A DNA stretch of 64,000 nt from Gulosibacter hominis. GTDB lineage: Bacteria > Actinomycetota > Actinomycetes > Actinomycetales > Microbacteriaceae. Where the stretch lies: assembly GCF_904842695.1 (NCBI RefSeq), contig NZ_CAJGWQ010000005.1, forward strand, positions 1-64,000, in the 5' to 3' direction. The notes under the pieces are model-generated. The model did not search any database. It was not told the origin of the DNA and saw only the letters and a program-made list of their open reading frames with translations. The position numbers and the translations under genes were made by a program. Below are positions 20,239-30,146 of this stretch, piece by piece. Each line of letters opens with the position of its first letter. Position 1 is the stretch's first letter.

Positions 20239-20271
20239 CGGCACTGGCCAGCGCAAACACGGCCAGTGCCG
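20239..20271. terminator. Inverted repeat between convergent parB and ddl
   Basis: CGGCACTGGCC (20239-20249) pairs perfectly with GGCCAGTGCCG (20261-20271). The T tract is poor, but the place between two convergent genes fits a terminator. Confidence 0.5.
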
Positions 20272-20438
20272 TTATAAATCCCGGGTCAGAAAGACATTTT
20301 GTTGGTGCTGGTGCTGGTGCTGGTGGGTGCGGTTGCGCTAAGACCGCGGTGCGCGCACCACAGCCGCGCGCACCGCGCCGGCACCACCGCGCAAAGTTAC
20401 AGCGCCGCGCAAAGCTACCGCACCGGCCGCGAACCGCG

Positions 20439-21404
20439 CTACTGCCCGCGCGGCCCGCGATCGGCGGCGTGCTCCGCAATATCGGCGTACACATCCGAAA
20501 TTTGCAGGCCGGCCGCTTCGATACCCAGTGGCACGAGCGACATTTCGGTCATCCCCGGGATCGGGTCGGCCTCAATGAACCAGGGCTCGCCCTGCTCGTC
20601 GATCATGAAGTCGATGCGCGCAATATCAGCCAGGCCGATCGCCTCGTACGAGTCGAGCGCCACCTGCTTGATGCGCTCAAGCGTTTCGTCGCTCAGCCGA
20701 GCCGGCGCGAAATAGGTGGTTTCGCCGGCGTTGTAGCGGGCCGCGTAGTCGTACACGCCGTTGTTAGGCACAATTTCGACCGGCGGCATGACCTCGGGCC
20801 CGTTGCCGCGATCAAAAATGCCGACGGTCACTTCGGTGCCAACGATCTGCTTTTCGATGATGACGGTTTCGCCATAGGTGAAGGCGGTCACCAGCGCGCG
20901 CGAAAACTCGGCGAGGGTCTTAACGAAGCTCACACCCTGAGATGAGCCGCCCTCGGCGGGTTTCACCACCGCCGGGTAGTCGATGCCCTGGGCAATCGCG
21001 CGGATGACGGTGGCGGCACCGAGTTCGCGGAAGGTTTCGTTGGGCAGCACGATTGACTGCGGCGTCAAAAATCCGGCGCGTTTGACGAGCGCTTTTGCGG
21101 TGGCCTTATTCCAGGCGAGTTTTGCCGCGGTGGGACGCGAACCGACGTAGGGCACGCCGAGTGCGCGCAGCAGCGAGTAGAGCGCCCCGTTTTCACCCGA
21201 TGCGCCGTGCAGCACCGGCCACACGACGTCGTATTCGGCTTCTTGCAGCCACGGCAGCAGGGTTTCGTCGGGTTCGCGCACGGTGACGCGGGCACCGGCC
21301 TGCGTGAGGGCATCGGCGACGCGGCGGCCCGAACGCAGCGATACTTCGCGTTCGTGTGAAATACCGCCCGACAGGATGACTACGTGACGACCTTCGATGC
21401 TCAT
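20439..21404 (-). CDS. ddl: D-alanine--D-alanine ligase family protein
   Basis: Ddl joins two D-alanines with ATP for peptidoglycan precursors. The ATG at 21404 has AAGGA upstream and gives 321 residues, normal for Ddl; longer frames upstream are Arg/Pro-rich and not coding. ATP-grasp features: VLSGGISHEREVSLRSG at the start, GENGALYSLL, VVKPAEGGSSQGVS, and the metal site ARIDFMID followed by FIEADPIPGMTEMS. Typical Ddl has NTxPGMT; here it reads EADPIPGMT, so a related D-Ala ligase-like role is possible. It converges on parB. Confidence 0.9.
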   Translation of the reverse strand: MSIEGRHVVILSGGISHEREVSLRSGRRVADALTQAGARVTVREPDETLLPWLQEAEYDVVWPVLHGASGENGALYSLLRALGVPYVGSRPTAAKLAWNKATAKALVKRAGFLTPQSIVLPNETFRELGAATVIRAIAQGIDYPAVVKPAEGGSSQGVSFVKTLAEFSRALVTAFTYGETVIIEKQIVGTEVTVGIFDRGNGPEVMPPVEIVPNNGVYDYAARYNAGETTYFAPARLSDETLERIKQVALDSYEAIGLADIARIDFMIDEQGEPWFIEADPIPGMTEMSLVPLGIEAAGLQISDVYADIAEHAADRGPRGQ

Positions 21405-21469
21405 TCGGATTCCTTCTGACTCGTTCGGGTTCACAGTTTCGACGGCTAACCGGGCGGCTAACCGGGCGG

Positions 21470-22789
21470 CTAGCGCAGGTCGGGCGGGGCCTGGTCGAAG
21501 CGGGCGGCTTCGGCGGCGGGGCTGCCGAGGTCGCCGAACGTTTCGAGCAGCTCGAGTTCGTCGTTGATGACGGTGGCGAGTCGGCGAACACCCTGGCGGA
21601 TGCGATCGGGGGTTGGCAGCGAGAATGACAGTCGCAGCTGGGTGTGGCCGCGGCCGTCGGCGTAGAAGCCGGTGCCGGGCGTGTAGGCGACGAGTTCTTT
21701 TACTGCGCGCGGCAGCATTTGTTTCGAGTCGAGCTGTGGTGGCAGGTCGACCCACGAGAAGAATCCGCCCATGGGCGTGGTCCAGCTCAGCTGCGGCAGG
21801 TGTTCTTCCATTGCGCCCAGCAGGGCGTCGCGGCGTTCGCGGTAGATGCCGCGGAAGGTGTCGATCTGTGCCTGCCAGTCGGTGCCCTCGAGGTATTCGG
21901 TCACGAGGTACTGGTTGAGCATCGACGGCGACAGAATCGACGATTCAACGGCGAGGATGAGTTTTTCGCGCACCGCGTGCGGGGCGATAACGAACCCCAC
22001 GCGCACACCAGGCGAGAGAATTTTTGAGAACGATCCGAGGTAGATGACGTGCGACTCATTGAGCGCGCGGATCGAGTTGGGTGCTGGTTCGTCGAAGTAG
22101 AGCAGCCCGTACGGGTTGTCTTCGAGGATGAGCACGTTTTCGCGCAGACAGATGTCGAGGATTTCTTGGCGGCGCTGGGCCGACATGGTCACGCCGGTGG
22201 GGTTGTTGTAGTTCGGCACCGTGTAGAGAAACTTGATCTGTTTCCCTTCGGCCCGGAGCGCGTGGATGGTGTTGGTGAGTTGCTCGGGGTCGAGACCATC
22301 TGCATCCATTTCAAGGTGCCGGATTTCGGCCTCATACGATTTGAAGGTGCCGAGCGCACCCACGTAGCTGGGCGATTCGGCCAGCACGACGTCACCCGGG
22401 TCGAGGAAGAGTTTCGATACCAGGTCGAGCGCCTGCTGCGAACCGGTGGTGGTGACGACATCGTCGGGTGAAACGCCGGTGATGCCTTCGAGGGCAACGA
22501 GGTCGAGGATGCGTTCGCGCAGCTGCGGCAGCCCCTGGCCGCCACCGTATTGCAGCGCGTTCGGGCCGCTTTCGGCCATCATGCGGTCGAAGGCGGCGCG
22601 AACGAGCTCATCGGGTAGTGCCTCGACGAACGGTGAACCACCGGCGAGCGAGACAACTTCGGGGCGCGATGCCACTGCGAACAGGGCTCGAACCTCGCTT
22701 ACGGTGAGACCTCGCGTGCGCGAGGCGTAGCTGGAGTACCACGGGTCAAAATTCTGGCCCGCACTGTTCGACTGGGGTGCCGACGTCAC
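21470..22789 (-). CDS. PLP-dependent aminotransferase class I/II (LysN/MocR-type fold)
   Basis: The 439-residue protein is a fold-type I aminotransferase. It shows VSLAGGSPF near 45, TTTGSQQALDLVSKLFLDPGD (split here between 110 and 130), the aspartate region with NYNNPTGVTMS, and the PLP lysine in GSFSKILSPGVRVGF. It resembles 2-aminoadipate-type transaminases; the amino donor cannot be read from sequence. The start is GTG at 22789. In many actinobacteria an aminotransferase of this type sits between trxA and parB. The last 25 residues are a disordered tail. Confidence 0.88.
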   Translation of the reverse strand: MTSAPQSNSAGQNFDPWYSSYASRTRGLTVSEVRALFAVASRPEVVSLAGGSPFVEALPDELVRAAFDRMMAESGPNALQYGGGQGLPQLRERILDLVALEGITGVSPDDVVTTTGSQQALDLVSKLFLDPGDVVLAESPSYVGALGTFKSYEAEIRHLEMDADGLDPEQLTNTIHALRAEGKQIKFLYTVPNYNNPTGVTMSAQRRQEILDICLRENVLILEDNPYGLLYFDEPAPNSIRALNESHVIYLGSFSKILSPGVRVGFVIAPHAVREKLILAVESSILSPSMLNQYLVTEYLEGTDWQAQIDTFRGIYRERRDALLGAMEEHLPQLSWTTPMGGFFSWVDLPPQLDSKQMLPRAVKELVAYTPGTGFYADGRGHTQLRLSFSLPTPDRIRQGVRRLATVINDELELLETFGDLGSPAAEAARFDQAPPDLR

Positions 22790-22884
22790 GATGAGCCCTT
22801 CTTAGTAGCGGATGCTCCAGTCTACGTCCGCGGCGAGGTTTGTGTGGTGTGGGATGCGCGGTGCGGGCCGAAATTGGCCGGCGG

Positions 22885-23214
22885 CTATTCGGCACCGAGG
22901 TAGTCGGCGAATTCAGCTTCGATTGCCTTGCGGGGGCGGGCGCCCACGATTTCGGCTTTCACTTCACCCTCGCTGAAAAGTTTGATGGCGGGGATGTTGG
23001 TGACGCGGTACTGGGTGGCGAGGTCGAATTCGTCGTCGACGTTGACCTTGACCACCTTCACTGCGGGGTTGTCGGCTGCGATCTGGTCGAGCACGGGGCC
23101 GACCTGGCGGCAGGGGCCGCACCAAGGTGCCCAGAAGTCGACGATGACGGGTCCTTCAGCTTGCAGTACTTCCTGGTCGAAGTTGGCGCTGGTGGCGTCG
23201 ATTGGCTGGTTCAT
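22885..23214 (-). CDS. trxA: Thioredoxin
   Basis: A 109-residue thioredoxin with the redox motif WCGPC (about 32-36), the preceding IVDFWAPW strand and the cis-proline segment NIPAIKLF. It reduces cytoplasmic disulfides using electrons from TrxB. Its ATG shares one base with the trxB stop (TAATG), so the two are translationally coupled. Confidence 0.97.
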   Translation of the reverse strand: MNQPIDATSANFDQEVLQAEGPVIVDFWAPWCGPCRQVGPVLDQIAADNPAVKVVKVNVDDEFDLATQYRVTNIPAIKLFSEGEVKAEIVGARPRKAIEAEFADYLGAE

Positions 23215-24263
23215 TACTGGTCCTTTCCGAGTGCCTGAACGTTGAGCGCAACGGGGTTCAGGGTGATGCCCCCGCTTGGTTCGGCGTCGCTAGCAGTGGT
23301 GGTTTCGGATGCTTCGGTGCCGACGCGCTCGAGCAGTTCGGCCGGGAGCGCGGCGAGGTAGTGTTCGGCGTCGAGGGCTGCGGTGCATCCCGATCCGGCG
23401 GCGGTGATGGCTTGCCGGTAGTGGTCGTCTACCACGTCGCCGCAGGCGAATACGCCGGCGAGTGAGGTGCGTGAGCTGCGGCCGTCGACCTCAATGACAC
23501 CGTTTTGGGTGAGTTTGAGCTGGTCGGCGACGAGTTCGGTGCGCGGGATCGACCCGATGGCAACGAACAGCCCGGTGATGTCGAGTTCGCTTTCGTCGCC
23601 GGTTACGGTGTCGCGCAGTTTGACGCCGCTGACCTGGTCGTCACCGAGGATTTCGACGACCTCGGCGTTGGTGCGCCACTGGATTTTGGGGTCGTTTTTG
23701 GCGCGGTCGAGCATGATTTCGCTGGCGCGGAAGTTTTCGGAGCGGTGGATGATGGTGACGCTGTCGGCGAAGCGGGTGAGGAAGGTTGCTTCCTCCATTG
23801 CCGAGTCGCCGCCGCCGATGACGGCGATGTGTTGTGCTTTGAAGAACGCGCCGTCGCAGGTGGCGCACCACGACACGCCGCGGCCGGCGAGTCGGTCTTC
23901 GGATTCGAGGCCGAGGCGACGGTAGGCCGAGCCGGTGGCGATGATGACGCTGAGGGCTTCGAACTCACCCTCGTAGGCGGTGCGGATGCGTTTGATGTCG
24001 CCGTCGAGTTCGACCGATTCGACGTCGTCGTAGATGAGTTCGGCGCCGAAGCGTTCGGCCTGTTCCTGCATTTTTTGCATCAGGTCGGGTCCGAGCACGC
24101 CTTCGGGGAAGCCGGGGAAGTTTTCGACGTCGGTGGTGTTCATGAGTTCGCCGCCGACGGCTACGGATGAGGTGAATAGCACCGGCTTGAGTCCGGCTCG
24201 GGCGGTGTAGATGGCGGCGGTGTAGCCGGCCGGGCCCGAACCAATGATTGCGACGTTGTGCAT
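23214..24263 (-). CDS. trxB: Thioredoxin-disulfide reductase
   Basis: TrxB transfers electrons from NADPH via FAD to thioredoxin. The 349-residue protein has the FAD motif GSGPAGYTAAIYTA (about 8-21), the active site CATCDG (about 137-142), the NADPH motif GGGDSAMEEA, and GVFACGDVVDDHYRQAITA near the end. The C-terminal 30 residues are an extra tail beyond the usual length. AAGGAG lies before the ATG at 24263. It is followed by trxA and preceded by murJ without a sigM gene. Confidence 0.97.
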   Translation of the reverse strand: MHNVAIIGSGPAGYTAAIYTARAGLKPVLFTSSVAVGGELMNTTDVENFPGFPEGVLGPDLMQKMQEQAERFGAELIYDDVESVELDGDIKRIRTAYEGEFEALSVIIATGSAYRRLGLESEDRLAGRGVSWCATCDGAFFKAQHIAVIGGGDSAMEEATFLTRFADSVTIIHRSENFRASEIMLDRAKNDPKIQWRTNAEVVEILGDDQVSGVKLRDTVTGDESELDITGLFVAIGSIPRTELVADQLKLTQNGVIEVDGRSSRTSLAGVFACGDVVDDHYRQAITAAGSGCTAALDAEHYLAALPAELLERVGTEASETTTASDAEPSGGITLNPVALNVQALGKDQ

Positions 24264-24434
24264 GGGTGCTCCTTCGGGTTCACGGGGTGCGCGGGTGTGG
24301 GCGCGCCGTTTGCTTCCATCTTTGCTGACGCATCCGTGTGCTTTCTTATTCCCACCGTAAAGTTGGCGATTGCGTTACGGGATGCACGGCAGCGGTCGCG
24401 GGATGCGCCGCGCAATTTTGCGGGGATGCGGGCG

Positions 24435-26342
24435 CTAGATCAGGGTTTCGTCGTCGTCGACAATTTGCTTGAGGTAGGCCTCGCGTTCGCGCTGGCGCGC
24501 GTATTCGCGCAGTTCGCGGCGGGTGGGGATGCGCGAGGTGGTGTGCATGGCGTCGGCGGCGAGTTCGGTGTCGGGGTTGCTTGGCGCCACGGGGGTGGTG
24601 CTGGCATACGCGGCGGCGGCCGATTCGAGGGTGAACAGGGTGCCGTGTTCGGCGGCGAAGCGGTCGGCTTCGGCAGTGTGCGCGGCGTGCCGGTGTGCCT
24701 TGGTCGAGTGGCGGCCGGGGGCGCCGAAGATGCGCCGCATCATGGGCGCGAAAAAGGCGTCAAACTCGGGCGATTTGAGCATCACCATCGCTGCCGCGTA
24801 GGCGGCGATCATGGCGACACCCGATAGCGCACAGGTGATGAATGCGTTGAGCAGGCTGCTGCGGCCCCAGCCGTCGAGGCTGTAGCCGCCCATGCCCCAG
24901 ACGATCAGGATGCCGATGGCTGCGGTGGGGATGGTGCCGATGGCGAAGCGGATGGTTGCACGCAACAGGCGGTAGCCGTCAATGCGGCCGAGTACGCGAT
25001 TGCGCAGCACCTGCAGTTGGATGAGCAGTCGCAGTGTGGTGAGGAAGGCGTTGAGCAGGGCGATGCCGACGGCGATGAACTCCACCGGCAGGAACATGGC
25101 CGCGGCCACGACGCCGGCGATGTGGATTGGTGCGGTTGCCGCGTAGATGATGAAGACGGTGCGGGTGTCTTCATAGGCGAAGTTGACGCGGTTCGAAAAA
25201 TAGAACAGCGAGAATCCGACGAGCCCGAGCAATTGCGCCATCAGCACGACCGCCAGCTGGTTTGCCTGCTCGGGTGATGACGAGAATATCCGCGCGAACG
25301 GTGGCGCCATCACCATGAGCGCCACCGTTGAAAACACCATGAACATCGTGATGGTGCGGGCGCCGCGCGAAAATTCGCTGATGACGGTTTCGGTTTTGCG
25401 TTCGGCCGCGTATTCGCTGAGCGAGGTGAACATCATCGTGGTCAGTGACACGGCGATGATGGCGTGCGGGAGCAGGAATATCATTTCGGCGTTGCGGCTG
25501 GCTGCGAGTGACACGGTTTGACCGAATGCGACGTTGATGGCGAGGGTTTCGACCCAGGCGACCACCTGAATCACGACGACCATGCCCAGCGACCAGCTTG
25601 CGATCGAGCCGATGCGTCCGAGCCCGGTGCCGCGGAAGTGGAAGTCGGGACGGTAGCGGAACCCGGCGCGTGGCAAGAACAGGAAAAGCACCATCGCCTG
25701 CACGATCACGCCGAGGGTGGCTGACCCGGCGAGGGTTGCGGTCATCATGGGTGACCAATCGCTGACAGCGCGCCCCTCGCCGGAAGGGTCGGCGCCGAAT
25801 AGCTGCGCGAACATGATGAGCCCGGCGATGCTGATGATGTTGTTGAGCACGGGCGCCCAGGCGAAGGGCATGAAGATGCTGCGGGCGTTCAGCACTTCGC
25901 TGATAACCGCGTAGAGGCTGTAAAAAAACACCTGCGGCAGGCACCAGTAGGCGAAGGCGATGACCAGGCTGAGTTGCTCGTCGTCGAGGGTGAGACCGTA
26001 CAACTTGGCAATGATGGGTGCGCCGAGGGTGACCAGCAGGGTGAGCGAGCCGAGGACAACGATGGCGAGGGTGATGAGCCGGTTGACGTACTGTTTGCCG
26101 CCGTCAACGTTTTTGGTTGCCCGCACGATTTGCGGCACGAGCACGGCGTTGAGTAGGCCGCCGGCGATGAGGCTGTAGATGTTGGTGGGCAGCGAGCTGG
26201 CGTTGGCGAAGGCGTCGGCTGATACCGATCCCACCAGGCCGATGGTTTGTGCGAGCACGATGGCTTTTACGAAGCCGAGTACGCGCGAGATCATCGTGCC
26301 TGAGGCGAGGATGAGGCTGGTACGTCCGAGGGATTTTGCCAT
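24435..26342 (-). CDS. murJ: Lipid II flippase MurJ
   Basis: MurJ flips lipid II across the membrane for peptidoglycan synthesis. The protein has 635 residues and about 14 hydrophobic helices of the MOP/MVF superfamily. The N-terminus SLILASGTMISRVLGFVKA is typical, and the conserved charged sites sit in helix 1 and the loop after helix 2. A cytoplasmic tail of about 110 residues rich in Ala, Arg and Glu follows the last helix, but it lacks the kinase-like domain of mycobacterial MviN. It lies 54 bp after the DUF6049 gene. Confidence 0.95.
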   Translation of the reverse strand: MAKSLGRTSLILASGTMISRVLGFVKAIVLAQTIGLVGSVSADAFANASSLPTNIYSLIAGGLLNAVLVPQIVRATKNVDGGKQYVNRLITLAIVVLGSLTLLVTLGAPIIAKLYGLTLDDEQLSLVIAFAYWCLPQVFFYSLYAVISEVLNARSIFMPFAWAPVLNNIISIAGLIMFAQLFGADPSGEGRAVSDWSPMMTATLAGSATLGVIVQAMVLFLFLPRAGFRYRPDFHFRGTGLGRIGSIASWSLGMVVVIQVVAWVETLAINVAFGQTVSLAASRNAEMIFLLPHAIIAVSLTTMMFTSLSEYAAERKTETVISEFSRGARTITMFMVFSTVALMVMAPPFARIFSSSPEQANQLAVVLMAQLLGLVGFSLFYFSNRVNFAYEDTRTVFIIYAATAPIHIAGVVAAAMFLPVEFIAVGIALLNAFLTTLRLLIQLQVLRNRVLGRIDGYRLLRATIRFAIGTIPTAAIGILIVWGMGGYSLDGWGRSSLLNAFITCALSGVAMIAAYAAAMVMLKSPEFDAFFAPMMRRIFGAPGRHSTKAHRHAAHTAEADRFAAEHGTLFTLESAAAAYASTTPVAPSNPDTELAADAMHTTSRIPTRRELREYARQREREAYLKQIVDDDETLI

Positions 26343-26396
26343 TAGTTAGGTTCCGGATGCGGGGTGGTCGGGGGTTTCTGGGATGCTGTCACCGGG

Positions 26397-28682
26397 TTAG
26401 GTGTCGGTTGCACTGGGTTTGCCACGCCGCCGTTCTTGCACTTTTGCGCGCAGTTGCGCGCGGCCGGCGCGGCGGCTGCGGCGGCGCACCATGCGGAACG
26501 TGCCGAGGATTACCAGGGCGGTGGCGCCACCGATGAGCAGCCATTGCACCACAGTTTCGACTTCGGCGTGGATGTTTACCTGCAGCACGGCGGAGCTCGG
26601 CAGTTGCGTCCCGTCGGGCGTGGTGAGGTGGAGCTCTACTTTGGTGGTGCCGTTGGTGATGGCGGTAACGGGCAGTTGGGCACGGGCGTTACTGCGGGGT
26701 TCGATGGTGACGGTGGCCGGTGATTCGGCGCGCAGGTGCCCGGTTTGAGCGCGCAGTGACACGCTTACGGTGACTCGGCGCGAGGTGGTGTTTTCGATGA
26801 ATACGGGCAGGGTGAGTTCGTGGCCGATGAGCTGCGCTTCGGCTCCCGACACGATGCGCGCGCCGTCGCGGGCGCCGATGGCGAACGTCGTGTAGTTGCG
26901 CGCTGCGGTGTTGAGCCCGTCGGGGTCGTCGTGCCAGGATGCGGAGGTGAGCCGGATGAGTTCGGTGCGCAGCTGCTGTTTGGTGCCGGTGGGGTTGTCG
27001 TAGAGGCTGACATAGTTCAGCCCGGCCTGTTCGTTGTCGATGGCGGTGCGCAGTTTGGCGATGGTGTCGTCGGCGAGGGGCTGCGGGTCGATCTCGGCGT
27101 CAGTCAGTTCCCCTGCGTTTGCCGACTCGGGAAGCGGTGCCGGGGTGATCGCGCCGATTGTTTCGGCGTCGCCGAGCAGTTCGCTCAAGCCGTTATGCAG
27201 TTTGAGGTGCGCTCGCGGCAGTGCGGCGACCAGCTGGCAGGGCTGTTCGCTGCCCGCGGTGAGGGCGAGCTGCGCGAGGGCGTCGTTGCGGGCTGCGGCC
27301 GCGCGGGTGGTGTCGGCGCTGGCGCTTGTTGCGAGCTGTTCGGATACGGCGCTATTGGCAACGATCGTTTCGCGGCCGCCGAGGCTGACCTGTGTGGTGC
27401 AGCGGTCGGTGCCGCTGAGTCGGTCGCTGTCGATCATGAACCGTCCGGTTCGCCACTCGAGCAGGGTGGGGAGGGTTTTGTTGTCGAGCCCTGGGCCGGG
27501 TAGGTAGTGCAGGTCGCTGCTGTACGAAAACTGGGTGAGGACGGCGACATCGTCGGGCTCGGGTACCGGCTTCGCGGTGTCGGGATGTTCAGTGTCGGGC
27601 TGTTCAGCGTTGGGCTGCTCGGTTTCGGTTGCTTCGGATGCGTCGGTGTTGCCGGGCGCGGTGCCGGTTGGCTGCGGTGCGGGGTCGGCTTCGACTTCTG
27701 GCAGCTCATGTTTGTCGCTCACGAACTGAAAGCCGTTGGGTGCCAGTGGTGCATCCAGCCCGGCGTGCGCCTGGAGCGCGAGGTTTGCATCCGCAAATTC
27801 AAGTGGGAAGGCCGGCAGGCTACGCGATTCGAGTTCCGCTAACCAGTTGAGTGCGCTTTCGGGAGCGTCGGTGCCGAGCGCGCGAATGGATGCGATCAGG
27901 CGCGGGTCGATCGCGAGGGTTACCTGGTGGTTGCCGATGGCGTCGAGCAGCTGGGTGAGTTCGCCGTCGGGACCGGTGAGTTTGCCGAGCTGCGAGGCGC
28001 TGAGCAGTGCCGAGTCACCCATCGGCGCCACAACCGGCACCACGGTGGTGAGTTTGATGGCCGACCCGGTGAGTTTGCCGTAGATGAGCGCGGCGCGGCC
28101 CTGGCCCTGTTCGTTGCCGGCGCGCCAGTCGGCCGTGATGCCGTACACCCCGAAGGTGTCGGATTCAGCATCCCAGGGGAGTTCTGCGGTTTCGAGGTCG
28201 ATGCTGAACGGCACGGTCGCTGTTTCGCCGGCGGCAATTTCGGGGGATTTGGCGCTTTGCAGGGAAATGAGCTCCTGTGCCGAGTCGCCACCGCTTGCCC
28301 AGGTTTCGTAGTCAGCGATCCCGCCGAGTGGTTGGGGACGCAGCTGGTAGTGGATGGTGCCGGCGCGCAGGGGCTGTTCGGTGCTGTTGCGCAGCACCAC
28401 CGAGCCGGTGAGCTTGCCACTGGCGGGGTCGATACGGCCGTTGTGGTCAAGCAGCAGCGCCGCCTCGAGGGGCGGCGTCTCGGTTTGGTCGGCGTCGGCC
28501 GTGTCGTCAGCGGTTGCGCTCGCGGCGGTGGCGGCGGAGCTGAGCGCATTCGCGGTGGCGGCGCCGAGCTGCCAGGGAAGGCCCGCAACCAGCAACACAA
28601 AAAGGGTGAGAATTACGGCCACTCGAGGGCGCGCCCGACCGCACTTGGTTCGTGGCGCGCGCAGTAGCGGCGCGTCATACAT
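26397..28682 (-). CDS. DUF6049 family membrane-anchored exported protein
   Basis: The ATG at 28682 gives 761 residues. An N-terminal signal/anchor helix (about 18-40) leads to a large extracytoplasmic region rich in Ala, Thr and Glu, then a C-terminal helix (about 715-735) and a basic tail. A Pro/Thr/Glu-rich linker lies near 345-390. Position between cca and murJ matches the Rv3909-like family of Actinomycetota, thought to support cell-wall assembly with MurJ. Function is unproven. Only 36 bp separate it from the divergent cca start. Confidence 0.85.
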   Translation of the reverse strand: MYDAPLLRAPRTKCGRARPRVAVILTLFVLLVAGLPWQLGAATANALSSAATAASATADDTADADQTETPPLEAALLLDHNGRIDPASGKLTGSVVLRNSTEQPLRAGTIHYQLRPQPLGGIADYETWASGGDSAQELISLQSAKSPEIAAGETATVPFSIDLETAELPWDAESDTFGVYGITADWRAGNEQGQGRAALIYGKLTGSAIKLTTVVPVVAPMGDSALLSASQLGKLTGPDGELTQLLDAIGNHQVTLAIDPRLIASIRALGTDAPESALNWLAELESRSLPAFPLEFADANLALQAHAGLDAPLAPNGFQFVSDKHELPEVEADPAPQPTGTAPGNTDASEATETEQPNAEQPDTEHPDTAKPVPEPDDVAVLTQFSYSSDLHYLPGPGLDNKTLPTLLEWRTGRFMIDSDRLSGTDRCTTQVSLGGRETIVANSAVSEQLATSASADTTRAAAARNDALAQLALTAGSEQPCQLVAALPRAHLKLHNGLSELLGDAETIGAITPAPLPESANAGELTDAEIDPQPLADDTIAKLRTAIDNEQAGLNYVSLYDNPTGTKQQLRTELIRLTSASWHDDPDGLNTAARNYTTFAIGARDGARIVSGAEAQLIGHELTLPVFIENTTSRRVTVSVSLRAQTGHLRAESPATVTIEPRSNARAQLPVTAITNGTTKVELHLTTPDGTQLPSSAVLQVNIHAEVETVVQWLLIGGATALVILGTFRMVRRRSRRAGRAQLRAKVQERRRGKPSATDT

Positions 28683-28706
28683 GGCGTTTAGTTTAGGCGT
28701 CCCTCG

Positions 28707-28712
28707 TAGAAT
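28707..28712 (+). promoter_or_regulatory. -10 element for cca (possible leaderless transcript)
   Basis: TAGAAT lies 6 bp before the cca ATG at 28719. This spacing fits transcription starting at the ATG, a leaderless arrangement common in actinobacteria, and no Shine-Dalgarno is present. Confidence 0.5.
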
Positions 28713-28718
28713 GACCGG

Positions 28719-30146
28719 ATGCAACACGTCCAGACAGCCATGACTCGGCTTCGCGACCTGGCCGCATCCGAGCCCGTGGCAACGCTCGCCGCGGCGTTTG
28801 CCGACGCCGGGCACGATCTGGCGCTGGTTGGTGGGCCGGTGCGGGATGCGTTTCTCGGGAAGCCGGTCACCGATCTTGATTTCACCACCGATGCGCTACC
28901 TGACCAGATCATTGAAATAGTCCGCCCGATCGCCAGCGCCCACTGGGATATTGGCCGTGAATTCGGCACGATTGGTGCGCGCATCCACGGTGAACAGGTT
29001 GAGGTGACCACCTATCGCGCCGATGTGTATGACGGGAAGTCGCGCAAGCCGGTGGTGTCGTTTGGTGATTCGCTTGCGGGGGATCTACATCGGCGTGATT
29101 TCACCGTCAATGCGCTCGCCTTGGCGTTGCCGCAGCTCGAGCTGGTGGATCCCACTGGCGGGTTTGATGACCTGTTGAACGGTGTGCTGCGCACCCCCAT
29201 TGATGCGGAGGTGTCGTTTGGGGATGATCCGCTGCGGATGATGCGCGCGCTGCGGTTTACTTCGCAGCTTGGTTTTCATCTCGACGGGGATGCGTTTTCA
29301 GCGGTGGTTGATCTGGCGCCGCGCATCCACAATATTTCGCTCGAGCGGGTGCGGGATGAGCTGGTCAAACTCTTGCTGACCGATTCGCCACGCGCCGGTA
29401 TTGAGCTGTTTGTTGAGACCGGGCTTGCCGAGCTGGTGCTGCCGGAGTTGCCGGCGCTGCAGCTGGAGCGTGACGATGCGCACCAGCACAAGGATGTGTA
29501 CGAGCATTCGATCAAGGTGCTCGAAAACGCCATTGCGCTTGAGGGCGAACGCGGCCGGCCCGCTGATTTGCAGCTGCGGCTGGCAGCGCTGCTGCACGAT
29601 ATCGGGAAGCCTGCCACCCGGCAATTTGTTGCCGGGGGTCGGGTCACTTTCCACGGTCACGATTGGAAGGGTGCGCGGATGGCGCGCAAGCGCCTCGACA
29701 AGCTGCGCTTCGACAACGACACCATCAAGGCGGTGTCGCGGCTGGTTGAGCTGCACATGCGGCTCTACAACTATGAGCAGGCTGGGTGGACTGATTCGGC
29801 GGTGCGCCGTTTCGCGCGTGATGCCGGCCCGCAGCTTGAGCAGCTGCTGTTGCTGATCCGCGCCGATATCACCACTCGTAACCGTCGCAAGATGGATCGC
29901 TTGCAGTTCGCGATTGATGATCTTGAAAATCGGCTCGCGCAGCTGCGCGAGCAGGAAGAGCTCGACGCGATTCGTCCCGATTTGGATGGTGACGAAATTA
30001 TGCGCATCCTCAATTTGAAGCCGTCGCGTGCGGTTGGTGAGGCGCGCAACTATTTGCTGGAATTGCGGCTGGATGAGGGCCCGCTGGGTCCAGAAGAAGC
30101 CGAACGTCGATTGCGGGCCTGGTGGCATGAGCGCGGCGAAGCCTAA
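28719..30146 (+). CDS. cca: CCA tRNA nucleotidyltransferase
   Basis: Cca adds or repairs the CCA end of tRNAs. The 475-residue protein has the nucleotidyltransferase motif LVGGPVRDAFLGKPVTDLDF with catalytic aspartates (about 35-54), the RDFTVNALAL motif, the RALRFTSQLGF segment, and a C-terminal HD domain with LLHDIGKP (about 290). In actinobacteria this gene borders the DUF6049-murJ block. The ATG at 28719 is used; ATG at 28740 is an alternative. The 3' end overlaps the next gene by 20 bp. Confidence 0.95.
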   Translation: MQHVQTAMTRLRDLAASEPVATLAAAFADAGHDLALVGGPVRDAFLGKPVTDLDFTTDALPDQIIEIVRPIASAHWDIGREFGTIGARIHGEQVEVTTYRADVYDGKSRKPVVSFGDSLAGDLHRRDFTVNALALALPQLELVDPTGGFDDLLNGVLRTPIDAEVSFGDDPLRMMRALRFTSQLGFHLDGDAFSAVVDLAPRIHNISLERVRDELVKLLLTDSPRAGIELFVETGLAELVLPELPALQLERDDAHQHKDVYEHSIKVLENAIALEGERGRPADLQLRLAALLHDIGKPATRQFVAGGRVTFHGHDWKGARMARKRLDKLRFDNDTIKAVSRLVELHMRLYNYEQAGWTDSAVRRFARDAGPQLEQLLLLIRADITTRNRRKMDRLQFAIDDLENRLAQLREQEELDAIRPDLDGDEIMRILNLKPSRAVGEARNYLLELRLDEGPLGPEEAERRLRAWWHERGEA

